From Deferribacteres bacterium (GTDB lineage: Bacteria; Zhuqueibacterota; Zhuqueibacteria; Zhuqueibacterales; Geothermadaptataceae): a DNA stretch of 13,269 bases. Positions 1 to 8,662 of the stretch are shown here, one piece after another (positions within the stretch are counted from its first letter, which is position 1; each line of letters opens with the position of its first letter). Below the pieces are notes generated by a model. The model made no database searches. It was given only the letters and a program-made list of their open reading frames with translations, and was not told the DNA's origin. Location: the NCBI GenBank assembly GCA_020633655.1, contig JACKDF010000025.1:1-13269 (forward strand). Reading direction: 5' to 3'. The position numbers were made by a program, and so were the translations under genes.

Positions 1-59
1 GATGCAACGAAGGTGCCTTTGCCGAATTGTGGATGTTTGTTGTGGTGTTCGTGGATCAT
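1..59 (-). CDS. Partial 5' end of a probable gamma-carbonic anhydrase / hexapeptide-repeat protein
   Basis: Only the first 19 codons are inside the window, reading MIHEHHNKHPQFGKGTFVA from the ATG at 59-57; the gene continues off the left edge. A short start followed by a GKGTFVA-type stretch is how many gamma-class carbonic anhydrase-like (YrdA/PaaY) left-handed beta-helix proteins begin, usually followed by APNA-xVIGDV. A GGGGGA Shine-Dalgarno-like run lies about 11 bases upstream. It starts 36 bases after the stop of the reductase gene with no terminator between, so it is probably co-transcribed with it. The family call rests on very few residues; another hexapeptide acyltransferase is possible. 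Confidence 0.45.
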   Translation of the reverse strand, partial: MIHEHHNKHPQFGKGTFVA

Positions 60-95
60 AATCGTGATTCCCCCAATTAGTTTAATGAAATAGTT

Positions 96-1085
96 TTAAT
101 TAACCGGCAATCGAATGCCGAGATTTTGCTGAAGGGCTTTCTCATAAAGTGCCTGCGAACAGTACAAATCCTGCACTGCATTGCCAACAGATTTAAATAC
201 GGTGATTTGCTGTTCCGTTTCTCTACCCGATGCTTCGCCATTTACGATTTCACCAAGTTCATTCAAGGCATTTTTGCCTTTAAGAAAACCTGATTTTACG
301 GCAGAAATTATTTCACCTGCTTCCGCCAAACAGGCTTCCCGTTGATCGACGAAGACTCTGGCTGCACCGAAAATTGCAGGCGGAATCTCGCACATGTCCG
401 GTGTGTACGAACCAATGCCGTTGATGTGTGTTCCGGGGCTGATTTGTTCACGGGAAAACACTGGCGAATTGGCCGTTGTCGCAGTACAGACGATATCAGC
501 ATCCGCTAAATTTGTACTATCCCTCACGGCATCACAGCGCACCGGGAATTCTTTGCGAATGTGCTCAGCAAGGGTTTCAGCTTTCGCAAACGAGCTGTCA
601 AAAATCGAAATATGTTCCACTTCACGCACGGTGATAATAGCTGCAATTTGTGTTTTTGCCTGCGCACCAGCGCCGAAAATGAATACAGTTTTTGCATTTT
701 TTCGAGCTAACAGCTCTGTTGCCAACCCGGATGCAGCACCTGTTCGTAAAGCGGTAAGGTATTCTCCGTCGATCAACGCAATTTGCCGACCGGTTTCACT
801 GTCGAAGAGAGATACCATGGCATGAATGAGGGGCCTATTTTTTGTGCTGTTCTGTGGAGTCACAGTCACGGTTTTAATGCTGATTGCCTGAATTTCTTGG
901 CTATAGACCGGCATGAAAAGCGCCTTCCCATCATGCGCGGTTGGAATGTTGGGGCGCACGGGTGCGATGACCTTGCCAGCAGAAAGATGTGAGAATGCTG
1001 TACGCATAATGCGAACAGCCTCGGACATGGGAAGTAATTGTTTCACATCCGAGGCTGTCAGGTAGAGAATGAAATCGTTTTTCAT
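96..1085 (-). CDS. Ornithine cyclodeaminase / mu-crystallin family protein, probable delta1-pyrroline-2-carboxylate reductase
   Basis: This 329-residue protein is full length for the ornithine cyclodeaminase/mu-crystallin family. A nucleotide-binding Rossmann motif, GAGAQA, is at about 138-143. Family landmarks also visible are the IKTV lysine (about 71), RTGAASGLAT (114-123) and KSVGNAVQDL (298-307). Family members include ornithine cyclodeaminase, alanine dehydrogenase, tauropine-type enzymes and delta1-pyrroline-2-carboxylate reductase (LhpI), which makes L-proline with NAD(P)H. The neighbouring trans-3-hydroxyproline dehydratase produces exactly that substrate, so the reductase role is favoured; this is inference from context. 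The ATG at 1085-1083 overlaps the peptidase stop in an ATGA arrangement (1082-1085), suggesting translational coupling and confirming the start. The enzyme should be cytosolic. Ornithine cyclodeaminase activity cannot be excluded by eye. Confidence 0.85.
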   Translation of the reverse strand: MKNDFILYLTASDVKQLLPMSEAVRIMRTAFSHLSAGKVIAPVRPNIPTAHDGKALFMPVYSQEIQAISIKTVTVTPQNSTKNRPLIHAMVSLFDSETGRQIALIDGEYLTALRTGAASGLATELLARKNAKTVFIFGAGAQAKTQIAAIITVREVEHISIFDSSFAKAETLAEHIRKEFPVRCDAVRDSTNLADADIVCTATTANSPVFSREQISPGTHINGIGSYTPDMCEIPPAIFGAARVFVDQREACLAEAGEIISAVKSGFLKGKNALNELGEIVNGEASGRETEQQITVFKSVGNAVQDLYCSQALYEKALQQNLGIRLPVN

Positions 1086-2470
1086 TCTGCCATGATACTT
1101 TCAACTTCGTCGATGGAGCGGGGAATGTGTTTCCCGAGGATTTTATTGCCTTTTTCGGTGATTACGACATCATCTTCGATGCGTACACCGCCGAAATCGA
1201 GCCATTTTTCGACTGCATTGTAATTGATAAAATCTGCCATGGTTTTTTCACCCTTCCACATTTCAAAAAGGGCGGGAATGAAATAAATTCCCGGTTCAAC
1301 CGTGATGACATAGCCTGGCTGCAGTTGTCGTCCGAATCGCAACGAGGAAAGGCCGAACATGGTGCTGCGTTGCACTGTTTTGTCGTACCCAACGTAACTT
1401 TCACCCAAACCCTCGAGGTCATGGACATCTAGTCCCATGAGGTGACCGAGACCGCACTGCATAAAGAAACCAAATACACCTGCTTCCATCGCATCATCCA
1501 CCGAACCGTTGACCAACCCAAGGTCCTTCAAGCCACTTACAATTTCTTTGCAAGCGGCGAGGTGAACGTCTTTTTGGAAAATACCCGGTCTGCTCATTTC
1601 AAAGGCTTTTTGTTGGGAATTGAGCACAATCGTATAGATATCTTTCTGGCGGGAATCAAACTTACCAGAAACAGGTACTGTGCGGGTGATATCACTGCAA
1701 TAGCCGCTTTCAACGACAGCACCGGAATCGTGAACAACGATCTGGCCGGCTTTCAGAGTGTTGAAATGGGTGGTGTTGTGGAGAATCTGTCCGTTTTTCG
1801 ATAAGATTATTGGGAAAGCGATTTTAGCATTGCTGCTGGCGACGATGCCCTCAACCATTCCTTTCAGTTCGTACTCTTTTTTACCCGGAATCATTTCACG
1901 CATGACTGCTACATGCATATCGTAGGAAACATTCAGCGCTTTTTCTATTTCAACGATTTCTTCCTCGGATTTAACGATACGCTGAGCAGCGACAGCTAAA
2001 ATAAGTTCCGTTGAAGCGCCTTCATCAATTGTTTTGACATTGACACCAAGACAGTCTGCAAGATAGATTGCTTTGTCCGCACGGTATTGGGGAAGGTAAT
2101 GAATTTTGCGGTTACGGCTGACTGCATTTTTTAAAAGCGCTGTCAGTGCATTAAATGGTTTTGTAAGCGAGACACCCGCCTTTGTGGCTTTCTCCGCGAT
2201 TGTTGCCTGCTGTCCCATCCAGACGATATCAACGACGGTCAATTCATCACCAAAAATGATTTCTTCACCGCTGTCGAGATCAATAACTGCAGCCAAATCT
2301 GGCTGTTCGATGCCCCAATAATAAAGAAAAGAACCGTCTTGCCGGAACTGATACCAGTTGTGCGGATAATTCATTGGAGCTTCTGCATTGCCCATAAAAA
2401 GCAATAATCCCGAATTGAATTGTTTTTTAAGAGCGTTTCGTCGGTCGATATAAATTTTACTTGAAAACAT
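1082..2470 (-). CDS. M24B metallopeptidase, Xaa-Pro aminopeptidase (aminopeptidase P) type
   Basis: It releases the N-terminal residue from peptides with proline in second position, or cleaves X-Pro dipeptides. The pita-bread metal ligands are all visible, numbered from the chosen start: Asp248 (HDSGA), Asp260 (SDITR), His343 (GLGHLMG), Glu392 (VEPGIY) and Glu432 (RIEDDV). The N-terminal creatinase-like domain covers roughly residues 1-165. The frame is open to 2506, but the ATG at 2470 is preferred because GGGAG lies 6 bases before it; the upstream 12 residues (MIIYSYWLWECI) look like read-through of the leader. This gives 462 residues, normal for the family. Thirty-two bases separate it from the dehydratase gene and its stop overlaps the reductase start. 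Together with those genes it fits breakdown of proline- or hydroxyproline-rich (collagen-like) peptides. Whether it is an aminopeptidase or a dipeptidase cannot be settled from sequence alone. Confidence 0.93.
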   Translation of the reverse strand: MFSSKIYIDRRNALKKQFNSGLLLFMGNAEAPMNYPHNWYQFRQDGSFLYYWGIEQPDLAAVIDLDSGEEIIFGDELTVVDIVWMGQQATIAEKATKAGVSLTKPFNALTALLKNAVSRNRKIHYLPQYRADKAIYLADCLGVNVKTIDEGASTELILAVAAQRIVKSEEEIVEIEKALNVSYDMHVAVMREMIPGKKEYELKGMVEGIVASSNAKIAFPIILSKNGQILHNTTHFNTLKAGQIVVHDSGAVVESGYCSDITRTVPVSGKFDSRQKDIYTIVLNSQQKAFEMSRPGIFQKDVHLAACKEIVSGLKDLGLVNGSVDDAMEAGVFGFFMQCGLGHLMGLDVHDLEGLGESYVGYDKTVQRSTMFGLSSLRFGRQLQPGYVITVEPGIYFIPALFEMWKGEKTMADFINYNAVEKWLDFGGVRIEDDVVITEKGNKILGKHIPRSIDEVESIMAE

Positions 2471-2481
2471 AATACACTCCC
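2471..2481 (-). promoter_or_regulatory. Ribosome-binding site that sets the peptidase start
   Basis: On the minus strand GGGAG (2481-2477) is followed by six bases and then the ATG at 2470. No comparable site precedes the upstream in-frame ATG at 2506, which itself overlaps the end of the dehydratase gene (stop at 2505-2503). Confidence 0.7.
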
Positions 2482-2502
2482 ATAGCCAATATGAATAAAT
2501 TA

Positions 2503-3561
2503 TCAACGCAAAATAAAGCCATTCCGCATCGAGTCTTTTGGATCGAGTAAAAATTCATGTTTACCCGTTATAAATGCATCTCCTGTCACTTGAGGGATCA
2601 CTGCCTTATGATCACCGAACATCGTTTCTTCTCGTGCGCTAACTCGAAAACTGCTACCGATGATGCTCTCGATTTCGATTTCCTGATTGAGCGCAATCTC
2701 ATCCCGGAAATAGTGCAATGCAGCTCGGGCGCTCACACCAGTACCCGTAGGGGAACGGTCAACTTCGCCTTCAGCAAAAATACAAACATTGCGACTGTGT
2801 GATCTCGGATTTTCGGCGTCCCCGATGAAAATTGTGCCATAGAGAAAATTTAAATCTTTTTCAAAGGGGTGGACAATTTCCCGTTGTTGCATAATTGCGC
2901 GTTTGATATGCATGCCTTTTTCTATCAATGGCCGAAAGTCAGATTCGAAACAGGTAAGGCCGACTGATTTCACATCGACAAAAGCGTAAAAAGCGCCGCC
3001 AAAGGCGATATCGTATTTTATTTTTCCCAGACCGGGTACATCGACTTCTTTATCGAATGCCAGGACAAAAGAAGGGACATTGTGAAAATAAATTCGTTCG
3101 ACCTCGTTCTCTATCATCACAGCATAAGCGGTTACTAATCCAGCCGGTGTATCGATCTTTACACAGATTTCAGGTGTTCTTTTTTCGACCAGGCCTGTTT
3201 CGACAGCGATTTTAGTGACGGCGATGATGCCATGGCCGCACATTGTGCTGTACCCTTCATTATGCAAAAATAAAACGCCAAAATCAGCATCTTCTGTCAC
3301 CGGAGGGGTGATGATGCACCCATACATATCCGCATGACCGCGTGGCTCCCACATAAGTGCAGTGCGAAACGTGTCAAATTGATCTTTCATGTATTGACGA
3401 CGTTCAAGTATCGTTTTTCCTAAAAGTTCTGGTAAACCGGTAAGTATAACTCGCAGTGGTTCGCCGGCAGTGTGCGCGTCGATAGTAGTGAATTTCTGCC
3501 AGCCATGCGGGGGCGACCAGGTGCCCATTTTTTTCAATCGCGTATTAAAAGAATGTCCCAT
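2503..3561 (-). CDS. Proline racemase-family trans-3-hydroxy-L-proline dehydratase
   Basis: This 352-residue protein belongs to the proline racemase family. The first catalytic position is cysteine (Cys108 in MCGHG). At the second, where racemases and 4-hydroxyproline epimerases have cysteine in SPCGTG, this protein has threonine (Thr272 in RSPTGTG). A Cys/Thr pair is the known signature of trans-3-hydroxy-L-proline dehydratase (human L3HYPDH, bacterial LhpH-like enzymes), which removes water to give delta1-pyrroline-2-carboxylate. A reductase of the right family lies two genes downstream. The N-terminal FTTIDAHTAGEPLRV stretch (about 24-38) is the usual family start. The ATG at 3561 is preferred over the in-frame ATG at 3528 because AAGGGAAGGGA directly precedes it, while the second has only an A-run. 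Racemase activity is unlikely without the second cysteine. It lies 49 bases after the P1 hydrolase stop. Confidence 0.92.
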   Translation of the reverse strand: MGHSFNTRLKKMGTWSPPHGWQKFTTIDAHTAGEPLRVILTGLPELLGKTILERRQYMKDQFDTFRTALMWEPRGHADMYGCIITPPVTEDADFGVLFLHNEGYSTMCGHGIIAVTKIAVETGLVEKRTPEICVKIDTPAGLVTAYAVMIENEVERIYFHNVPSFVLAFDKEVDVPGLGKIKYDIAFGGAFYAFVDVKSVGLTCFESDFRPLIEKGMHIKRAIMQQREIVHPFEKDLNFLYGTIFIGDAENPRSHSRNVCIFAEGEVDRSPTGTGVSARAALHYFRDEIALNQEIEIESIIGSSFRVSAREETMFGDHKAVIPQVTGDAFITGKHEFLLDPKDSMRNGFILR

Positions 3562-3610
3562 TCCCTTCCCTTGTCGATTTTCTATGCTTTCCCCGTATTC
3601 AAAAATTTAA

Positions 3611-4594
3611 TCAGCGTGTTTGGTTTTGCGGGCCACAAGGGCCCGGGCTATGCTGTGGATTTGCAGCATGGACAGCATTGATAATACTTTCTGCAACAAC
3701 TTCAGCGGCAACTGCGCCAAGGATCATTTCATCGACTTCAAGATTACCGCAACTCATTGCAAAAATTGTATCACCGTCGAATTTTGTATGCACCGGATTA
3801 ATTGCCCGGGCGAATCCGTCGTGTGCCATCTGGGCCACCTTTGCAGCCTGAACCTTGGTCAAATTTGCATTCGTAGCGACCACGGCCAGAGTTGTGTTGC
3901 CACCCCACATCGCTTGCAGTTTACTGGCATTGGTTTTTAAAAACGCCATAGTATTGATGAATTCTCCGGTGGATTTATCCCGCGCTCCGGCGAGGATTGC
4001 ATTACTTTGCGGATCGATCACATCTCCTAAGGCATTTACGACCACTAATGCTGAAACGATGCAACCACCCTCCAGCTGCACGGAAGCCTGACCAACACCA
4101 CCGGGCATGGAATTTTCCATGCCCGTTATTTTTCCAACCGTAGCGCCGCATCCGACACCAATATTGCCTTGTGAGAAGTCTTTTTCCTGGGCATTCTGGC
4201 AAGCGGTGTATCCCATTTCTTTATCTGGTCGAATAGTGCTGCTGCCAATAGCCAAATCATAGATTACGGCAGCAGGAACGAGGGGAACGCGCACGGCCCC
4301 AGTGTTGTACCCGATGCCGTGTTCTTCCAGAAATTGCACAACGCCGGAAGCCGCATCCAGGCCAAAGGCGCTGCCACCGGTGAGCAAAATTGCATGAATT
4401 TTTTGAACGGACTTTATTGGATCTAAGAGCGCAGTTTCTCTTGTCCCCGGTGATAAACCACGAATATCAACTGAAGCGACAGCGCCATTTTCAGGTAAAA
4501 TTACTGTACAACCAGTTCGCGCTTTGGTATTATGACAATGCCCGACTTTAATTCCGGGTACATCTGTAAGACTGTTTTTGAGTTTAGAACCTAT
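3611..4594 (-). CDS. P1-family (S58, DmpA/NylC-like) self-processing N-terminal nucleophile hydrolase, non-canonical start
   Basis: Members cleave themselves once; the new N-terminal Ser or Thr becomes the nucleophile, and they act as aminopeptidases, amidases or oligo-amide hydrolases. Conserved family blocks are visible in order: SLTDVPGIKVGH near the N-terminus, TGCTVIL, SVDIRG, PGTRET, LLTGGSAFGLDAA, VGCGATVGK, and GGNTTLAVVATNA. By analogy with NylC the predicted cut is between Asn233 and Thr234 (327-residue numbering), leaving a large chain of about 233 and a small chain of about 94 residues. The conserved N-terminal 70 residues have no in-frame ATG, GTG or TTG before the TTG at 4387, which lies inside the conserved block and cannot be the true start. 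The best start is ATA at 4594-4592, 5 bases after GGTGAGGT; an in-frame TAA at 4600-4598 bars any longer protein. It follows the ATPase gene by 8 bases. The substrate is unknown; a peptide role fits its neighbours. Confidence 0.85.
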   Translation of the reverse strand: MGSKLKNSLTDVPGIKVGHCHNTKARTGCTVILPENGAVASVDIRGLSPGTRETALLDPIKSVQKIHAILLTGGSAFGLDAASGVVQFLEEHGIGYNTGAVRVPLVPAAVIYDLAIGSSTIRPDKEMGYTACQNAQEKDFSQGNIGVGCGATVGKITGMENSMPGGVGQASVQLEGGCIVSALVVVNALGDVIDPQSNAILAGARDKSTGEFINTMAFLKTNASKLQAMWGGNTTLAVVATNANLTKVQAAKVAQMAHDGFARAINPVHTKFDGDTIFAMSCGNLEVDEMILGAVAAEVVAESIINAVHAANPQHSPGPCGPQNQTR

Positions 4595-4599
4595 TTTTT

Positions 4600-4607
4600 A
4601 CCTCACC
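4600..4607 (-). promoter_or_regulatory. Shine-Dalgarno sequence pointing to an ATA start
   Basis: The minus strand reads GGTGAGGT at 4607-4600, then five A bases (4599-4595), then ATA at 4594-4592. GAGGT pairs well with the 16S anti-Shine-Dalgarno, and a 5-base spacer is normal. The upstream ATPase stop codon TGA (4605-4603) lies inside this site, so the two genes are probably translationally coupled. Confidence 0.6.
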
Positions 4608-5760
4608 GAATTCCACCGTCCCTGCGTACCCGGCCTTGCGGCTGTTTGCGCAAAAAGGGCATTTTCCTTGAGGGTAGTTCTACCATTAGACCACTGTCAT
4701 TAAAGAAGAAAAGATCACCGATCATCAAACCGATGGAGCTGCGGAGCGGTTTCCAGTTTTCCCGGTAGGCCTCACTGTCCACACGCGTGCCGTCCTTATC
4801 TTTGGAAATGAGGCGTACTCGCTGGGGATAATCGCGGTTAATCATAAATGGGGAGTGGGTGGTATAAATAATCTGGTTTTTGATTGCGAGATCTTCCATT
4901 ACCCGGGTTAAATCTTTTTGACCGGCAGGGTGCAAGTGGATGCCGGGTTCATCGATGAGAAAAATGTATTCGTTGGCACGGGCTTCAAATGTTTGGGCGA
5001 TAAAATTGATATAAAAGGACAGGTACCAACGGAATCCCATGCTGCGTGATTCAGGGGTGTCAAAAACGGTAGTGCCATCGGAGATATCGATGTAAAGCAC
5101 TTTGCCATTTATGTTTAACTTGACTTCAATCGTCGGTTCCTGGCTCCAAACACGGCGAATTTGCTGTGTAATCAAACGGCTCGCTTCTTCACTGGCGCGG
5201 CGACCACGGGTTGAATCTTCAAACATGACTTCCGGATTGACGATACCACCGATTCGCAATAAATTTCTTTCTGTGCGGAATTCTTCTTTGCCGGATACGA
5301 GATCTTCAAGCGAAGCGCGATTTTTTAGCAACGGAATGTCATCAAAAAACAGAATTTTCGGAAGTATGGTTAAAAAACGTGCTTTGTCCGCGATGGGTAT
5401 TTCAGTATCGCCTACAAAAAAATGATAGTCATCCAGATGCTGGCTGTTTTTGCGGATGATAAAACTTTTTATATCTTTGAATACTTCGGAAAATTTCAGC
5501 AGGTTGCGGCGGTTTTCTTTGGTGATATCAGAAAATTCGATATTAACTTCGGGACATTTACCCTGGTAATAATAATCAGAGTATTGACAAGTAAGCGTGT
5601 TGTCGAACGGCATACCCGGTGAAAAGCTCAGAAGCGCTTTTAGAATGTTGGATTTACCGCTTTCATTTGCACCGATAACGATGGTGATTTTAGGATCGAT
5701 GGGCAGGGTCAACTCGAAAATGGACTTAAATGCGCGGATAAATACTCGTGAAATTATCAT
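4603..5760 (-). CDS. AAA/OLD-type ABC-class ATPase, apparently lacking its TOPRIM nuclease domain
   Basis: This 385-residue protein starts with an AAA_15/OLD-like domain: FKSIFELTLPI at 11-21, Walker A GANESGKS at 30-37, a RSMGFRWYLSFY signature-like helix near 239-250, Walker B with FLIDEPGIHLHP (267-277), and the switch histidine in TTHSPFM (His302). These are SMC/Rad50-like ATPases, often fused to a TOPRIM nuclease that begins with a VEGxSD-type motif. Here the sequence reaches GLMVE (357-361), then breaks into a basic, unrelated 24-residue tail, and stops. The last 45 bases or so are 30/45 GC, well above the surroundings. It may be a shortened functional ATPase or the remnant of a longer OLD nuclease. 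The ATG at 5760 has AAGG 6 bases upstream. It is first in the left block; no functional link to the peptide genes is evident. Confidence 0.85.
   Translation of the reverse strand: MIISRVFIRAFKSIFELTLPIDPKITIVIGANESGKSNILKALLSFSPGMPFDNTLTCQYSDYYYQGKCPEVNIEFSDITKENRRNLLKFSEVFKDIKSFIIRKNSQHLDDYHFFVGDTEIPIADKARFLTILPKILFFDDIPLLKNRASLEDLVSGKEEFRTERNLLRIGGIVNPEVMFEDSTRGRRASEEASRLITQQIRRVWSQEPTIEVKLNINGKVLYIDISDGTTVFDTPESRSMGFRWYLSFYINFIAQTFEARANEYIFLIDEPGIHLHPAGQKDLTRVMEDLAIKNQIIYTTHSPFMINRDYPQRVRLISKDKDGTRVDSEAYRENWKPLRSSIGLMIGDLFFFNDSGLMVELPSRKMPFLRKQPQGRVRRDGGIR
4673..4684. repeat. 12-base near-palindrome at the ATPase truncation point
   Basis: GGTAGTTCTACC is a perfect 5-base inverted repeat around TT. 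It overlaps codons 360-362 of the ATPase gene, precisely where similarity to OLD proteins ends. A sequence of the same form, CGCAGTTCTGCG, lies at 5992-6003 upstream of the gene; both share the central AGTTCT. Function unknown; chance is quite possible. Confidence 0.35.
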
Positions 5761-5977
5761 AAGAAACCTTGTGATTTGGTGAACTACAATGGTTTAAGAT
5801 AAAACGTGAAATCCAAATTGTTTTTCCGCACAATCACGGGTGAAAATCAGAGTCAGAGAGGAAAGTCGAGGCTGTTAAACAAATGGATGAAATGCGGATA
5901 AACACAAACAGTTTCGGGATTTTTTGTCACCAAATTAAATAGATTACAATTTTTTTGTCTAAGGTAATTTGAGCAGA

Positions 5978-6006
5978 AATATAGCACCTGCCGCAGTTCT
6001 GCGCAA
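5978..6006 (-). promoter_or_regulatory. Possible sigma70-type promoter for the ATPase operon
   Basis: On the minus strand TTGCGC (6006-6001) and TATATT (5983-5978) are separated by exactly 17 bases. The first three bases of the -35 box and five of six in the -10 box match consensus. A 12-base near-palindrome, CGCAGAACTGCG (6003-5992), overlaps the -35 end and spacer, where a repressor could bind. The site lies just past the clpC terminator and about 220 bases before the ATPase ATG. It is a plausible match only; nothing independent supports it. Confidence 0.3.
5992..6003. repeat. 12-base near-palindrome in the putative ATPase promoter
   Basis: CGCAGTTCTGCG is a 5-base inverted repeat around TT. 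It sits between the proposed -35 and -10 boxes, a typical operator position. No matching regulator gene is in the window. Confidence 0.3.
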
Positions 6007-6023
6007 GTTAAAATACATAAAAC

Positions 6024-6059
6024 AAAAAACCGGATGCGATGGTTCACATCCGGTTTTTT
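6024..6059 (-). terminator. Rho-independent terminator after clpC
   Basis: A perfect 13-base-pair inverted repeat, AAAAAACCGGATG (6024-6036) and CATCCGGTTTTTT (6047-6059), encloses a 10-base loop. On the minus strand the GC-rich stem is followed by six T bases, 20 bases after the clpC stop. The symmetric A and T tracts would allow it to work in both directions, but no plus-strand gene leads into it. Confidence 0.93.
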
Positions 6060-6078
6060 GAATCAAAACTGTTTTCAA

Positions 6079-8574
<2,496 letters not shown>

Positions 8575-8662
8575 CTAACAGACTCCGTGGTTGACGTATT
8601 GAATAAATGTTCTGTATTCGATTTTAAAATTAGTAAGTTCATCTTTAAAAGTAAAGTTGGTT

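Larger units (their letters stand above)
5761..6078. other. Intergenic spacer between clpC and the ATPase operon
   Basis: These 318 bases contain no convincing gene. The only frame here longer than 60 codons on the minus strand (5853-6047) starts inside the terminator hairpin and has no ribosome-binding site. The spacer holds the clpC terminator on its clpC side and a possible promoter near 5978-6006. The rest (5761-5977) is AT-rich and would be a leader of over 200 bases; no riboswitch fold was recognised in it by eye. Confidence 0.6.

Noticed and set aside
394..825. 143-codon open frame on the plus strand
   Set aside because: It lies wholly antisense to the reductase gene, with no ribosome-binding site or recognisable domain; a shadow of the real coding frame.
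2471..2506. N-terminal extension MIIYSYWLWECI of the M24B peptidase
   Set aside because: The upstream ATG overlaps the dehydratase stop and has no ribosome-binding site, while the ATG at 2470 has GGGAG at 6 bases.
4587..4670. Minus-strand alternate frame reading KCPFCANSRKAGYAG, resembling a zinc ribbon
   Set aside because: The frame is under 35 codons, has stops just upstream (TAA, TAG) and no start or ribosome-binding site. A single CxxC is weak evidence.
4677..4693. tRNA-Gly-like segment on the minus strand (TGGTCTAATGGTAGAAC)
   Set aside because: Only the D-arm resembles tRNA-Gly. The D-stem has a mismatch, no anticodon stem follows, and there is no T-arm (GGTTCGAATCC-like) or acceptor pairing. 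It also lies inside the coding frame of the ATPase.
4532..4768. Plus-strand frame of 78 codons across the ATPase/hydrolase junction
   Set aside because: It overlaps two minus-strand coding ends and has no ribosome-binding site; composition gives no sign of selection.
5853..6047. 64-codon minus-strand frame in the spacer
   Set aside because: It starts inside the terminator, lacks a ribosome-binding site and has no coherent domain.
8575..8662. Possible separate clpC promoter in the 88-base gap after mcsB
   Set aside because: AT-rich, but no -35/-10 pair with acceptable spacing and no CIRCE or CtsR-type repeat could be seen. Left open rather than annotated.
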